Origin: Frischella japonica
Lineage (GTDB): Bacteria > Pseudomonadota > Gammaproteobacteria > Enterobacterales > Orbaceae
NCBI RefSeq assembly: GCF_014489845.1
Contig: NZ_JABURY010000018.1
Location: 117,213 to 181,212, forward strand
Direction of reading: 5' to 3'
DNA: 64,000 bases
Part shown: positions 10,584 to 21,439 of the stretch, piece by piece
Layout of the letters: each line of letters begins with the position of its first letter
Numbering within the stretch: the stretch's first letter is position 1
Made by a program: the position numbers and the translations under genes
The notes under the pieces: generated by a model
What the model was told of the DNA's origin: nothing
What the model saw: only the letters and a program-made list of their open reading frames with translations
Database searches by the model: none

Positions 10584-11243
10584 TTATTTTGAAATGGTAC
10601 TTTTACTTTGATTAGCATTTGGATCAATTTTTTGGTTAGCTTGTGACTGCAATTGAGCAATTAAAGCTTTAATACCTTGCTGTCTAACAACGGTCGACCA
10701 TTCGCTTTGTTTCGTTGTGATCATACTAACGCCTTCTGCCACCATATCATAAGCTTGCCATTCACCTGTCGCCGTATTTTTTCGCCATTGAAAATCTAAT
10801 CGAATAGGTTGCTGAGTTTTGTCTGGGTTAAGTAATAGCACCCGTACTGAAACGATATTTTTGCCACTGATATCTTTTTCAGTTTCAACTTGATAAGTTT
10901 GACCGTTATACATCGATAATGCTTGAGCAAATGCTTGAACCAAGTATTTTTCAAAAACGTTAAAATAAGCTTCACGATCCTCTTTGGATACATCTTTATA
11001 ATTATCGCCCAATGATAAAGCTGCAGCATATTTAACATGAACATAAGGTAATAAATCACTTCTTACCACATTTTTTAAAATGTCAGGATTACTTTTTATT
11101 TGAGCACTTTGTTCATTAATCGCCACAAAGATTTTATCTGCTGCATTTTGAGTTTTTTGATAAGGATTTTGTAAATCAGCTTCAGCTGCCATAACAAAAG
11201 AAGCTAAAAACAGGGAACAAATACAAATACATTTCTTTAACAT
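10584..11243 (-). CDS. mlaC: Periplasmic phospholipid-binding protein
   Basis: Soluble periplasmic carrier that shuttles phospholipids between the outer-membrane MlaA-porin complex and the inner-membrane MlaFEDB complex. It has 219 residues with a clear signal peptide (KKCICICSLFLASFVMAAEA, cleavage near residue 20). The mature part contains VRSDLLPYVHVKYAAALSLG and the YDMVAEGVSMITTKQSEW region typical of the Tol-Tol-Ttg2 (MlaC) family. It lies between mlaD and mlaB. MlaA is not in this window. Confidence 0.95.
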   Translation of the reverse strand: MLKKCICICSLFLASFVMAAEADLQNPYQKTQNAADKIFVAINEQSAQIKSNPDILKNVVRSDLLPYVHVKYAAALSLGDNYKDVSKEDREAYFNVFEKYLVQAFAQALSMYNGQTYQVETEKDISGKNIVSVRVLLLNPDKTQQPIRLDFQWRKNTATGEWQAYDMVAEGVSMITTKQSEWSTVVRQQGIKALIAQLQSQANQKIDPNANQSKSTISK

Positions 11244-11281
11244 TTATCATTATCCTCTTAATTAAAACGGTATTCTTTGAT

Positions 11282-11833
11282 TTAAGCTTTTTTATCTTTT
11301 GCATTACCAGAGCTAAACAAGAATTGACCAATTAAATCTTCAATTACCATTGCCGGCGAAGTATTATGAATAACAAATCCTTCTTCAAAATAATCTGGTA
11401 TTTTTTCTTCGAAATTTACAGATGGATCTTCATTTATACCACGATCCTGAGCATCTTCAATATCAAGTTCATTTTCGGAGCTTTTAGCGATACCTAAACT
11501 AATAGCAATGAATTGCTCGCCCAAAAGACCAGAAGTCTTAATTGATAAACTACTATTACTTGGAATACGATCATAGTTAGCATCAATATCCATCGTGACA
11601 TAAGGTTTATAATTTTTCAAAGTGATATTAGCTATTCTTCCAATTACAACACCACCAATTTTAATCGGTGAACGTGCTTTCAAACCACCAACATTATCAA
11701 AAATAGCATAGACCCGATAAGTTGAATTTTGACTAAATGTAGAGACATCCGTTACTCTGAAACATAGAAACAGTATTGAACAGATAGCAATAATCATAAA
11801 AAATCCAACCATGATTTCGATTTTGCGACTCAT
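11282..11833 (-). CDS. mlaD: MCE-domain phospholipid transporter subunit
   Basis: Inner-membrane-anchored MCE protein that forms the hexameric periplasmic ring of the MlaFEDB complex. One N-terminal membrane helix (residues 8-25, VGFFMIIAICSILFLCFR) is followed by an MCE domain: YRVYAIFDNVGGLKARSPIKIGGVVIGRI. The C-terminal pore-lining helix contains SSGNAKDK. At 183 residues it is the usual length. It lies 16 bp after mlaE. Confidence 0.96.
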   Translation of the reverse strand: MSRKIEIMVGFFMIIAICSILFLCFRVTDVSTFSQNSTYRVYAIFDNVGGLKARSPIKIGGVVIGRIANITLKNYKPYVTMDIDANYDRIPSNSSLSIKTSGLLGEQFIAISLGIAKSSENELDIEDAQDRGINEDPSVNFEEKIPDYFEEGFVIHNTSPAMVIEDLIGQFLFSSGNAKDKKA

Positions 11834-11849
11834 GTTTATGTGACCTCGA

Positions 11850-12626
11850 TTAACTAAACATTAATGAAGTTAGAATAAAATCTAACCCTAAAATAACCAA
11901 TGATGAATACACAACCGTACTGGTAGTGGCTTTGCTGATCCCTTCAGAGGTTGGTAAAGAATTATAGCCATTGAATAATGCAATCCAAGTGGCTGCGATT
12001 GAAAAAGCAAAACTTTTAATGAAGCAATTGACAGTATCATGCCACCAATCAACATTATTTTGAATAGATGACCAGAAAAATCCTGAATCGATACCTTTCC
12101 AATCAACACCGACTAAAGCACCGCCTAAAATACCCACAGCGATAAATATTGCAGTTAAAAAAGGTAAGCAAAAGAATCCTGCCCAAAAACGTGGAGCGAT
12201 AATTCTTCTTAAAGGGTCAACGGCCATCATTTCCATACTAGATAACTGTTCGGTTGCTTTCATTAAACCAATTTCCGCCGTTAAAGCTGATCCCGCTCTT
12301 CCGGCAAACAGTAATCCGGCAACAACGGGTCCTAATTCGCGTAATAGCGCTAAAGCGACTAACATACCTAAGCTGGCTTCAGCACTGAATGTGGTTAAAA
12401 TAAAATAACCTTGCAATGCTAGAACCATGCCAATAAATAAACCAGAAACCACAATAATTGTTAGTGATTGCACACCTACAAAATAAAACTGTTTGACCCA
12501 AAGGGGAAACTGTTTTTTAAACTCAGGTTTGCCAACCAATGCACCAAATAACATGATTCCGGCTTGACCAAACAAGGCAATAAAATTAATTCCCGATTGC
12601 CCGATTCTGGCAAGAATATTTAACAT
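11850..12626 (-). CDS. mlaE: Mla ABC transporter permease
   Basis: Membrane permease of the phospholipid transporter, 258 residues with about five or six membrane segments. The family signature [30 protein letters not shown] is intact, followed by [26 protein letters not shown]. The start overlaps the mlaF stop by one base (TAATG), which indicates translational coupling. It ends 16 bp before mlaD. Confidence 0.97.
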   Translation of the reverse strand: MLNILARIGQSGINFIALFGQAGIMLFGALVGKPEFKKQFPLWVKQFYFVGVQSLTIIVVSGLFIGMVLALQGYFILTTFSAEASLGMLVALALLRELGPVVAGLLFAGRAGSALTAEIGLMKATEQLSSMEMMAVDPLRRIIAPRFWAGFFCLPFLTAIFIAVGILGGALVGVDWKGIDSGFFWSSIQNNVDWWHDTVNCFIKSFAFSIAATWIALFNGYNSLPTSEGISKATTSTVVYSSLVILGLDFILTSLMFS

Positions 12627-13456
12627 TAAGATATACCTCGACTTAAATCAGTTAGATAATCTTCAGCAGGATAGTGAAACGGAACTGGTCCGTCAGCTAA
12701 ACCTTCTAAAAACTGTTTGACGCGCATATCGTCATTCTGGCGCAGTTCTTCTGAGGTACCACCGGCAATAATATGTTTTTCAGCAACAATATATGCATAA
12801 TCTGCAATGCTTAACACTTCATTGACATCATGGGTAACGACAATACAAGTTAATCCTAACGATTGATTTATTTCAGCGATTAATTTAACAATCACACCCA
12901 TTGAGATGGGGTCTTGCCCAGCAAATGGTTCATCAAACATAATGAGATCGGGATCTAAAGCAATGGCACGAGCTAATGCTGCTCGCCTTGCCATACCACC
13001 TGATAATTCAGAAGGCATTAAATTAGCAGCCCCTCGTAATCCAACTGATTGTAATTTCATTAAGACTAAATTACGTAACACGGGTTCAGGCAAGTTAAGA
13101 TGCTCACGTAAAGGATAGGCTACATTTTCAAATACTGTTAAATCCGTAAATAATGCACCTGACTGAAATAACATACTCATCCGTTTGCGAACTTCATATA
13201 AACGCGAACGAGATAAAGTGGGTATATTTTCGCCATCAAATAATATTTTGCCAGATTGTGGTTTAAGCTGACCACCGATTAATTTTAATAAAGTAGTTTT
13301 ACCAATGCCTGAAGGTCCCATAATCGCAATGATTTTGCCCTTAGGTACCGTCAAATTCATATTTTTATAAATTGGTCTTGCCCCACGATAAAATGACATA
13401 TCATGGATTTCAACCAAATTATCAAATTTTGTTGAGTTGCTTTTTAGTTCTGTCAT
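12626..13456 (-). CDS. mlaF: Mla ABC transporter ATP-binding protein
   Basis: Cytoplasmic ATPase of the MlaFEDB complex, 276 residues. It has Walker [10 protein letters not shown] (about residues 47-55), the signature [20 protein letters not shown], Walker [13 protein letters not shown] and the switch region VVTHDVNEV. It is the first gene of the mla operon on the minus strand (mlaF-E-D-C-B-ibaG). The promoter should lie in 13457-13570, where I see AT-rich sequence but no site I can name. Confidence 0.97.
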   Translation of the reverse strand: MTELKSNSTKFDNLVEIHDMSFYRGARPIYKNMNLTVPKGKIIAIMGPSGIGKTTLLKLIGGQLKPQSGKILFDGENIPTLSRSRLYEVRKRMSMLFQSGALFTDLTVFENVAYPLREHLNLPEPVLRNLVLMKLQSVGLRGAANLMPSELSGGMARRAALARAIALDPDLIMFDEPFAGQDPISMGVIVKLIAEINQSLGLTCIVVTHDVNEVLSIADYAYIVAEKHIIAGGTSEELRQNDDMRVKQFLEGLADGPVPFHYPAEDYLTDLSRGIS

Positions 13457-13570
13457 CTGTAGTTTCTCAAAGTAAAGACCATCCAGTTAACAATATCACT
13501 TATTTAGTTTACATTATCTTTTTAATTTATGAAAATAAAACTAATATAAACAAACAATTCTATTTAAAAT

Positions 13571-13900
13571 TTAATAGCGAACCATCGTATTATCGATGGT
13601 TAATGCCCAATCATCAATACCTTTATTTAAATTATAAATTTGTGTTTCATCAAAACCATTTGCTATCAGGTAATTCGCAACATTCAAACTCCTGATCCCA
13701 TGGTGGCAATAAATAATAATTTGTTTATCATCGGGAATTTCATTTAAATATAAGGGAATCAGATTCATCGGAATATGATGGGCATGTGGCAATTTACAAA
13801 TTTCAACCTCATTATTTTCCCGCACATCCAATAAAAAGATATCATTAGGTTGTTGATTTAATATTTGTGCTAATTGTTGGCTTGAGATAGGTTGAATCAT
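13571..13900 (-). CDS. Rhodanese-like domain protein
   Basis: Single-domain rhodanese, 109 residues. It contains FLLDVRENNEVEICKLPHAHHIPMN, the persulfide-forming cysteine in IIYCHHGIRS and the terminal YNLNKGIDDWA. It is likely a cytoplasmic sulfur carrier or sulfurtransferase; its partner is not shown by context. I chose the ATG at 13900 (MIQPIS), which has GGAG 11 bases upstream. The ATG three codons earlier has the same GGAG only two bases away, too close for ribosome binding. Confidence 0.88.
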   Translation of the reverse strand: MIQPISSQQLAQILNQQPNDIFLLDVRENNEVEICKLPHAHHIPMNLIPLYLNEIPDDKQIIIYCHHGIRSLNVANYLIANGFDETQIYNLNKGIDDWALTIDNTMVRY

Positions 13901-14103
13901 ATTATGCATTACTCCATTGGCTATATGAATTTTTTAATAGTATAAACATTACAACAATCTCATAATCCTATTTTAAACACCGCATGCAAGTCGCCACAAA
14001 AATTCTTTATGGCGCACGGCATGTTATCTGATGCCTATTTTAAAAAATCACCTATATTTATGATTAAACATTTTCTTTAATGAAATCTAATTAACCTTAA
14101 AGG

Positions 14104-16716
14104 TTATGCTAAGGCTTTGCTAATTTTTTCATAAAGATCATTAGATAAATTATCCAACTTTAAAAGTCGCTCCAGTGCACTACGCATTAACGAAGCACGT
14201 TGCTCATCATAACGTTTTAAGCGAATTAACGGATCAATAAGCCGCGAAGCAACCTGTGGATTTTTCAGATTTAATTCGATTAATATTTCAATTAAAAAAT
14301 GGTATCCGCTACCATCTATCGCATGAAAAGCTGCTGGATTATTATTAACGAAAGCACCAATAAGTGAACGAATACGATTCGGATTATTCAACGAAAAGGC
14401 GCGATGCATCAGTAACTGTTTTACCGTATCTAAAGCGTGATCTGGACTAGTTGCTTGTAATATAAACCACTTATCCATCACCAAACCATCTTGATACCAA
14501 CGTTCATCAAAATGAGCTAATAAACTATCTTTACACAATAATTGCCCCATAACCGCGGCTTGCAATGCTGCCAAACTATCTGTCATGTTATCCGCATGTT
14601 GATACTGTTTGTTGACTAATAAATTGACTTCTTTTTTGTTATCAGCATAAGCTAGTAGATATAAACAACTATTTTTCAAAGCTCGTTTTGCCATATTCGC
14701 ATGATCAATACGATATTCAGACAAGCAATGACGATAAATGGCATATAATTCATCATATAATTCATTAGCAAATTGTTTCAGTAAAAATTGACGCACTACG
14801 TGAATGGCTTGCGGATCGACTACAGCAAACAAATTGGCTATTTCATTTTCGGACGGTAATGTAATAATTTGAGCAATTAATGCCGGATCTAGAGTATCTG
14901 AGAGCAAAATTGCACGAAAACCATCAATAACACTTTCAGGAAGCATCATCGCCTGGTTTTGTTGGTAATAACTCACATTAAGGCGTATATACTTGGCAAG
15001 CAACATTTGAGCTGCATCATAACGATTAAAAGCATTACTTGCCTTTTGCATCAAAAAGATCAACTCATCATCTTGATAATCATAATGTATTTTTACTGGC
15101 GCTGAAAAGTCACGTAGTAAAGCTATGATAGGTTTTTCTTGTACATGATCAAAGATAAATTGCTGTTCAGTTTGATGTAAATTAAGAACATGATTGATGG
15201 ATTTACCTTGATACTGTAAATCTATGACACTGCCATCTTTTGCATATAATTCAATATCTAACGGTATATGCAAAGGTTGCTTTTCTGTTTGATCAAGCGT
15301 TGGTGGCGTGGTCTGTTTAACGGTTAAAATATACTGTTGATTTAATTTGTCAAATTGATCTGTGACGGTAACTTCTGGCGTTCCCGACTGACTGTACCAT
15401 AATTTAAAATGGGTTAAATCTATGCCAGATGCATCTTGCATTGCTTGAACAAAATCATCACATGTTGCCGCACTGCCATCATGACGCTCAAAATAAAGTC
15501 GCATGCCGGCTTGAAATTTTTCTTCTCCCAGTAAAGTATGCAACATTCGAATTACTTCAGCACCTTTTTCATACACAGTAACAGTATAGAAATTATTCAT
15601 TTCAATGACTTTTTCCGGTCTAATTGGATGAGCCATAGGGCTGGCATCTTCAGCAAACTGCACTGTACGTAATATTTTTACATCATCAATACGTTTAACT
15701 GAACGTGACCCCATATCAGCACTAAATTCTTGATCACGAAAAACCGTTAATCCCTCTTTTAAACTTAGTTGAAACCAATCACGACACGTCACGCGATTAC
15801 CTGTCCAGTTGTGGAAATATTCATGACCAATTACACCTTCAATGCCTAAATAGTCATTATCTGTTGCTGTTTCTGGTTTCGCTAACACATATTTCGAGTT
15901 AAAGATATTTAAACCCTTATTTTCCATTGCCCCCATATTAAAGAAATCAACCGCAACAATCATAAAAATATCTAAATCATATTCAAGACCAAAACGTTTC
16001 TCATCCCACTGCATGGCATTTTTAAGACTGGTCATGGCCCAATGTGAGCGATCTAAATTGCCTTTATCAACATAAATTTCTAAGTCTATTTTACGTTGAC
16101 TTTTAGTAATAAATTGATCATGTAATATATCAAAATCGCCAGCGACTAAGGCAAATAAATAACACGGTTTTGGAAAAGGATCTTGCCATTGAACCCAATG
16201 CTGATTATTTTCAAGATCGCCTTGGGCAATACGATTACCATTAGAAAGCAAATAAGGATATGAGTTTTTATTTGCAGTTATACGTGTCGTAAAACGTGCC
16301 AATACATCAGGTCGATCTAAATAATAGGTAATGTGGCGAAAACCTTCAGCCTCACATTGCGTACACAATGCTTCGCCCGAAACATATAATCCTTCTAAAG
16401 CTGTATTATCAATCGGTTTGATTTCATTAACAATCGTTAAAGTAAATTCACTCGGAACGTGATAAATTTCAATGCCAGATGCGGTTATTTTATAGTCTTG
16501 CCATGGTTGCTCATCAATATTCATTGCTAATAATTTTAAATCTTCACCATCGAGAATCAGCGTATTCGTCGCCTTATTGAGTTGCACAATATGGCTACGT
16601 GCCGTTACAGTAGTAATTTCAGGCGCAAGATTAAAATCAAGATCAATATCAGTAATGGTGAAATCAGGTTTTTTATAATCTAAACGATATTTTGCTATTG
16701 GGCTATTTTTGTTCAT
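14104..16716 (-). CDS. pepN: Aminopeptidase N (M1 family)
   Basis: Cytoplasmic zinc aminopeptidase that finishes degradation of peptides. The 870 residues match E. coli PepN (870). The exopeptidase motif GAMEN is at residues 262-266, the zinc site HEYFH at 298-302 with the third ligand Glu321 in LKEGLTVFRDQEF. The N-terminal domain starts YRLDYKKPDFTITDIDLDF, as in the family. It is a monocistronic minus-strand gene. An imperfect nested inverted repeat (CATGC/GCATG around CGCCA/TGGCG, 13983-14023) lies just downstream. Confidence 0.97.
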   Translation of the reverse strand: MNKNSPIAKYRLDYKKPDFTITDIDLDFNLAPEITTVTARSHIVQLNKATNTLILDGEDLKLLAMNIDEQPWQDYKITASGIEIYHVPSEFTLTIVNEIKPIDNTALEGLYVSGEALCTQCEAEGFRHITYYLDRPDVLARFTTRITANKNSYPYLLSNGNRIAQGDLENNQHWVQWQDPFPKPCYLFALVAGDFDILHDQFITKSQRKIDLEIYVDKGNLDRSHWAMTSLKNAMQWDEKRFGLEYDLDIFMIVAVDFFNMGAMENKGLNIFNSKYVLAKPETATDNDYLGIEGVIGHEYFHNWTGNRVTCRDWFQLSLKEGLTVFRDQEFSADMGSRSVKRIDDVKILRTVQFAEDASPMAHPIRPEKVIEMNNFYTVTVYEKGAEVIRMLHTLLGEEKFQAGMRLYFERHDGSAATCDDFVQAMQDASGIDLTHFKLWYSQSGTPEVTVTDQFDKLNQQYILTVKQTTPPTLDQTEKQPLHIPLDIELYAKDGSVIDLQYQGKSINHVLNLHQTEQQFIFDHVQEKPIIALLRDFSAPVKIHYDYQDDELIFLMQKASNAFNRYDAAQMLLAKYIRLNVSYYQQNQAMMLPESVIDGFRAILLSDTLDPALIAQIITLPSENEIANLFAVVDPQAIHVVRQFLLKQFANELYDELYAIYRHCLSEYRIDHANMAKRALKNSCLYLLAYADNKKEVNLLVNKQYQHADNMTDSLAALQAAVMGQLLCKDSLLAHFDERWYQDGLVMDKWFILQATSPDHALDTVKQLLMHRAFSLNNPNRIRSLIGAFVNNNPAAFHAIDGSGYHFLIEILIELNLKNPQVASRLIDPLIRLKRYDEQRASLMRSALERLLKLDNLSNDLYEKISKALA

Positions 16717-16847
16717 AATTCACTCGAATGTCCGACTTAATTACTAAAGTATATTACGCTTTATTAGGAAATAATATACTCCTTGATTTTTATTCTGCTA
16801 TAATTTATCAAATTTGGTAGAACAACTCTCTGAACTTTATAAATTAA

Positions 16848-18050
16848 ATGCAATCTCCAATATTAACATCATTGTTAGATACTGATGCTTACAAATTACA
16901 TATGCAGCAGGCGGTATTTCATCATTATCCTAATGTTATTGTTGCCGCTGAGTTTCGTTGTCGAAATCATGAAAAACTTGGCATTTATACCGAAGCCATT
17001 AAGCAACAAATCCATTTTATGGAACAGCTTTCTTTAACCGATGATGAATTTAATTACCTAAATCAAATCAATTATTTCAAACCAGATTATTTAAGTTGGT
17101 TGAAAAATTGGCATTTTGATCATCGACTGGTTACCATTCGTAATGATAATGGTGATCTTTATATTCGTATTGAAGGCAGATGGTTAGATGTAATTTTATG
17201 GGAAGTCCCTTTATTAGCAGTAATCAGTGAAATAGCCCATATGGACAGAACCCCAAAGGTAGGTATTGAGCAAGCAATAAGCCATCTCGAAGCTAAATTG
17301 GCTAATTATCACCATAAAACTGCAGCTTTTGATATGTCACAATTTTTTTTAATGGATTTTGGTAGCCGTAGACGCTACTCTTATGCAGTACAAGAAGCCG
17401 TAGTTTGCTATTTAAAAAACCATTTTCCAAACTTTAACAGCACCAGTAATTATTTATTAGCTTATAAATATGGATTAAAACCAGTAGGAACGCAAGCGCA
17501 TGAATGGTTCCAAGCGCATCAGCGATTAACAGATGATTTAGCAAATTGTCAGCGCAAGGCATTGCAAATTTGGCTTGAAGAATATCCCCATGATTTGGAC
17601 ATTGCTTTAACCGATTGCATTACTATGGACGCTTTCTTAAAGGATTTTGATAGTGATTTAGCAAATCGTTATCAAGGATTACGCCATGATTCAGGTGATC
17701 CCATTGAATGGGGAGAAAAAGCCATTGCACATTATCAGCAACTTGGTATTGATCCTAAAACAAAAATTTTAGTTTTTTCAGATAGTTTGAATTTTGATAA
17801 AGCAATCAAGATTTATCAACATTTTTTTAATCGTGTTAAACTATCTTTTGGTATGGGAGGGCATCTTGCCTGTGATATTCCAGCCACCTTAAATTCTCAG
17901 ACTAAAGCATTAAATATTGTGATCAAGTTAGTCGAATGTAACGGACAATCAGTCGCAAAGTTATCAGATAGTCCGGGAAAAACGATATCTCATGATATTG
18001 GATTTATTGAAGAATTGAAAAAAACGTTTAATGTAACAGGCAACAATTAA
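16848..18050 (+). CDS. pncB: Nicotinate phosphoribosyltransferase
   Basis: Converts nicotinate and PRPP to nicotinate mononucleotide in the NAD salvage pathway. The 400 residues match the E. coli length. The N-terminus [19 protein letters not shown], the [14 protein letters not shown] motif, the [15 protein letters not shown] segment with the phosphorylated-His region, and [20 protein letters not shown] are all present. The ribosome site upstream is weak and AT-rich. It is followed by asnS after 39 bp on the same strand, the same neighbour pair as in enterics. Confidence 0.96.
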   Translation: MQSPILTSLLDTDAYKLHMQQAVFHHYPNVIVAAEFRCRNHEKLGIYTEAIKQQIHFMEQLSLTDDEFNYLNQINYFKPDYLSWLKNWHFDHRLVTIRNDNGDLYIRIEGRWLDVILWEVPLLAVISEIAHMDRTPKVGIEQAISHLEAKLANYHHKTAAFDMSQFFLMDFGSRRRYSYAVQEAVVCYLKNHFPNFNSTSNYLLAYKYGLKPVGTQAHEWFQAHQRLTDDLANCQRKALQIWLEEYPHDLDIALTDCITMDAFLKDFDSDLANRYQGLRHDSGDPIEWGEKAIAHYQQLGIDPKTKILVFSDSLNFDKAIKIYQHFFNRVKLSFGMGGHLACDIPATLNSQTKALNIVIKLVECNGQSVAKLSDSPGKTISHDIGFIEELKKTFNVTGNN

Positions 18051-18089
18051 ATATTAAAGGCTAGACAAAGCATAATGGAAATGACAAAC

Positions 18090-19493
18090 ATGAGTAATAT
18101 CGCACCGATTACGGATATTTTACAAGGTAAAATTGCTGTAGGCAGTTCAATTACCGTACAAGGTTGGATTAGAACCCGCCGTGATTCTAAAGCAGGAATA
18201 TCTTTTTTAGCTATTTATGATGGTTCATGCTTTAACCCAATTCAAGCTGTGGTTGAAAAAACCTTAGCGAATTACGAAAGTGACGTTTTAAAACTCACTA
18301 CTGGCTGCTCGGTACAAGTTACTGGCATCGTCGTAGAAAGCCCTGGTCAAGGTCAACAATTTGAATTACAGGCCACTGCTGTTAAAGTATTTGGTTTTGT
18401 CGATGACCCAGAAACTTATCCCATGGCAGCTAAACGTCACTCCATTGAATACTTACGTGAAGTTGCACATTTAAGACCAAGAACCAATATTGTCGGTGCA
18501 ATTACCCGAATACGGCACACATTAGCGAATGCTATTCATCAGTTCTTTAATGAACGCGGATTTTATTGGATTTCCACTCCAATTATTACGGCTTCCGATA
18601 CCGAAGGAGCTGGTGAAATGTTCCGTGTTTCAACTTTAGATCTGGTTAATTTACCGCGAAATGACCAAGGTAACATTGACTTTGATAAAGATTTCTTTGG
18701 TAAAGAAGCATTTCTGACTGTTTCAGGACAATTAAATGCCGAGGCATATGCATGCGCACTCTCAAAAGTCTATACTTTTGGTCCTACATTTAGGGCTGAA
18801 AACTCCAATACAACGCGTCATTTAGCAGAATTTTGGATGATGGAACCCGAAGTGGCTTTTGCAGATCTAAATGATATCGCTAAATTAGCTGAAGATATGC
18901 TGAAATATGTCTTTAAATCAGTGTTAGAAAAACGTGCTGATGATATGCAATTTTTTGCCCAACATGTTGATAAAGAAGCCATTTCGCGCTTAGAAAACTT
19001 TATAAATTCAGATTTTGCTCAAGTTGATTACAGTGATGCGATTAGCATTTTACAAAATTGTAATACTAAATTTGAAAATCCAGTAAGTTGGGGGATTGAT
19101 CTTGCTTCTGAACATGAACGTTATCTAGCTGAAAAACATTTTCAAGCTCCGGTAGTCGTTAAAAACTATCCAAAAGATATTAAAGCTTTTTACATGCGTA
19201 TGAATGATGATAACAAAACTGTTGCGGCGATGGATGTATTAGCACCAGGTATTGGTGAAATCATTGGTGGTTCGCAACGTGAAGAACGTTTAGAAATGTT
19301 AGATAAACGCATGTTAGAAATGGGATTAAAACAACAAGATTATTGGTGGTACCGCGATTTACGCCGTTATGGCACAGTGCCTCATTCTGGCTTTGGATTA
19401 GGATTTGAACGGTTAATTGTTTACATTACTGGTGTACAAAATGTACGTGATGTTATTCCGTTCCCAAGAACACCACGAAATGCTAATTTTTAA
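18090..19493 (+). CDS. asnS: Asparaginyl-tRNA synthetase
   Basis: Class IIb aminoacyl-tRNA synthetase charging tRNA-Asn. The N-terminal OB-fold anticodon-binding domain ([23 protein letters not shown]) precedes the catalytic core with motif 2 [21 protein letters not shown] and motif 3 [15 protein letters not shown]. From the ATG at 18090 (MSNIAPITD) the protein is 467 residues, like E. coli AsnS (466). An ATG five codons earlier is in frame but has a poorer ribosome site, whereas GGAA lies nine bases before 18090. Confidence 0.97.
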   Translation: MSNIAPITDILQGKIAVGSSITVQGWIRTRRDSKAGISFLAIYDGSCFNPIQAVVEKTLANYESDVLKLTTGCSVQVTGIVVESPGQGQQFELQATAVKVFGFVDDPETYPMAAKRHSIEYLREVAHLRPRTNIVGAITRIRHTLANAIHQFFNERGFYWISTPIITASDTEGAGEMFRVSTLDLVNLPRNDQGNIDFDKDFFGKEAFLTVSGQLNAEAYACALSKVYTFGPTFRAENSNTTRHLAEFWMMEPEVAFADLNDIAKLAEDMLKYVFKSVLEKRADDMQFFAQHVDKEAISRLENFINSDFAQVDYSDAISILQNCNTKFENPVSWGIDLASEHERYLAEKHFQAPVVVKNYPKDIKAFYMRMNDDNKTVAAMDVLAPGIGEIIGGSQREERLEMLDKRMLEMGLKQQDYWWYRDLRRYGTVPHSGFGLGFERLIVYITGVQNVRDVIPFPRTPRNANF

Positions 19494-19599
19494 TATTAAA
19501 TTGACCACGCTTAAGTAGTAAACAGGCTAAAGCATGCTTATTTTTTAAGCAAACAAACATCGTTTTACGGTTAGACAACGGCTTTTATGAAAAGTTCAC

Positions 19600-19626
19600 T
19601 TGATTTTAAAAAAAATTCAATATAAT
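19600..19626 (+). promoter_or_regulatory. Probable sigma-70 promoter of the porin gene
   Basis: A perfect -10 hexamer TATAAT is at 19621-19626, with TTGATT at 19600-19605 as a -35 candidate at 15-bp spacing (short), or CACTTG at 18 bp. It would give a 5' leader of about 125 nt before the porin ATG. That leader contains GACACC and GGTGTC half-sites about 37 bp apart that could pair, a possible site for post-transcriptional control. Confidence 0.5.
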
Positions 19627-19758
19627 TTGTACGCATAAATATTCAAACAATGACTACTTATGCTGAGTGGTCATTCATAACAACTGACACCAAACTGTCA
19701 ATGAATATACATAGAGCAGTGGCAGGTGTCTTAATAACAACACCAATGAGGGTATAAA

Positions 19759-20805
19759 ATGAAACGTAATCTACTAGCTATCGCTATCCCAGCACTTTTA
19801 GTTGCTGGTGCAGCAAACGCATCTATCGAAGTTTGGAATAAAGATGGTAACAAATTAAGCATAAACGGTCGTGTATATGCATTAAACTATCTTGGTAATC
19901 ACAACAATGGAGTTGACGGCGAAGGCGATAAAACCACTGCGCGTATCGGTTTCACTGGTGAAACACAAGTAACTGATTCACTTTCTGGTTACGGCCGTGC
20001 AGAGTGGGAAACTAAAACAGGCGGAAATTCTTTTAAAGAAACGCGTTATGCATTTGCTGGTTTAAACTTTGGTCAATATGGTTCTTTCGACTACGGTCGT
20101 AACGACGGTGTGTTAAAAGCAATCACTGCTTATACTGACGTTTTACCAGAATTTGGTGGTAATGCTTCTGATAATGGTTTATATGTTTTATCTGCTCGTA
20201 CTAATGCAGTTGCTACCTACCGTAATAACGGTTTTTATGGTTTAGTTGATGGTTTAGATTTCGCTGTTCAATATGGTGACAACAAATCTGATAGTAGCAC
20301 AAAAGGTGATTCAAAAGAAGCGTACGGTTTAAATGCACAATATGCTATTCTTGACACTGGTGTAAGTGTTGGTGGTGGTTATGCGACTACAACTAAAGCT
20401 GGTGATAAAGAACGCGTTAAAACTTACATGGCTGGTGTGAAATATGATGCACACAACCTATACTTAGGTGCTCTATACAGCCATTCTAAATATGACAATG
20501 AAAAAGTTAAAGGCTTTGAACTTGTTGCACAATACGGTATCGATTTTGAAGTTGGTCGTTTAACACCTTCTTTAGCTTATGTTCAACATAAAACTGATGA
20601 AAAGAAAAAAGACCAAATCGCGAAATATGTTGAAGTTGGTGTACAATATGATTTCAACAAAAACTTAACTGCTATTGTTGATTATAAAATCAATCTACTT
20701 GATGATGACAAGCTTTCTAGCAAAGTTTTCTCAACTAATACTGACGGAACTGCAAAAGGCGCAACAAAAGATACTTTAGCACTTGGTTTAATCTACCAAT
20801 TCTAA
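19759..20805 (+). CDS. General outer-membrane porin (OmpC/OmpF family)
   Basis: Trimeric outer-membrane diffusion pore for small hydrophilic solutes. It is 348 residues with a signal peptide (MKRNLLAIAIPALLVAGAANA) and a mature start SIEVWNKDGNKLSINGRV. FGQYGSFDYGRNDGVLKAITAYTDVLPEFGG is the loop 3 constriction region (the PEFGG motif), and the C-terminal ALGLIYQF ends in the Phe needed for BAM recognition. Use of common codons and a long leader suggest high expression. A strong terminator follows. Which OmpC/F paralogue it matches cannot be decided, so no symbol is given. Confidence 0.94.
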   Translation: MKRNLLAIAIPALLVAGAANASIEVWNKDGNKLSINGRVYALNYLGNHNNGVDGEGDKTTARIGFTGETQVTDSLSGYGRAEWETKTGGNSFKETRYAFAGLNFGQYGSFDYGRNDGVLKAITAYTDVLPEFGGNASDNGLYVLSARTNAVATYRNNGFYGLVDGLDFAVQYGDNKSDSSTKGDSKEAYGLNAQYAILDTGVSVGGGYATTTKAGDKERVKTYMAGVKYDAHNLYLGALYSHSKYDNEKVKGFELVAQYGIDFEVGRLTPSLAYVQHKTDEKKKDQIAKYVEVGVQYDFNKNLTAIVDYKINLLDDDKLSSKVFSTNTDGTAKGATKDTLALGLIYQF

Positions 20806-20831
20806 TTAAATCTGATAGAATTAATTATATT

Positions 20832-20858
20832 AAAAGGCACTCCGCGGGTGCCTTTTTT
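20832..20858 (+). terminator. Rho-independent terminator of the porin gene
   Basis: A GC-rich stem AAAAGGCAC/GTGCCTTTT around the loop TCCGCGG is followed by a run of T. It lies 26 bp after the porin stop. Confidence 0.93.
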
Positions 20859-20979
20859 GCATTAATGTGTTTTTAAAATGGTCATAACACAATTATTTTT
20901 GTGTTTGATGTTGCACCAATGATTAAATTTTGATAAAAGGTTTACTCAAGTTGACTAATATTAAGACACTCTAATCAAA

Positions 20980-21438
20980 ATGCAATTAACCACTCGTATT
21001 TTATCAACTAAAAAAAATATCGCTTTAGTTGCCCATGATCATCTTAAAGATTCCTTACTAAAATGGTGTACCAAAAATAAGTTGCAATTAGTGCAGCATA
21101 ATTTATGCGCGACGGGCACAACCGGTACGCTTATTAAACAGCAAACTCAATTAAACGTAACAACAATGCTAAGTGGTCCCATGGGTGGCGACCAACAAAT
21201 TGGTGCACTTATTGCGGAAGGAAAAATTGATATCTTAATTTTTTTCTGGGATCCACTTAATGCCGTACCCCATGATCCCGATGTAAAAGCGCTATTACGT
21301 TTAGCCACAGTGTGGAATATCCCCGTCGCCACCAATCAAGCAACCGCTAATGCACTGATTCAATCGCCTATATTCACGAACGAAGTGACTATCGATATTC
21401 CTGACTATCAACAATATTTAGCTGAACGGACTGAATAA
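20980..21438 (+). CDS. mgsA: Methylglyoxal synthase
   Basis: Converts dihydroxyacetone phosphate to methylglyoxal and phosphate, a bypass that relieves sugar-phosphate stress. The 152 residues match the enteric length. Diagnostic segments are [40 protein letters not shown] and [32 protein letters not shown], including the catalytic Asp in GPMGGDQQ. It is followed one base later by mdtH on the same strand, so the two are probably co-transcribed. Confidence 0.97.
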   Translation: MQLTTRILSTKKNIALVAHDHLKDSLLKWCTKNKLQLVQHNLCATGTTGTLIKQQTQLNVTTMLSGPMGGDQQIGALIAEGKIDILIFFWDPLNAVPHDPDVKALLRLATVWNIPVATNQATANALIQSPIFTNEVTIDIPDYQQYLAERTE

Positions 21439-21439
21439 A

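Noticed and set aside
19535..19551. Terminator after asnS (TGCTTA/TAAGCA).
   Set aside because: The stem is six AT-rich pairs with the T-run in the loop; too weak to call.
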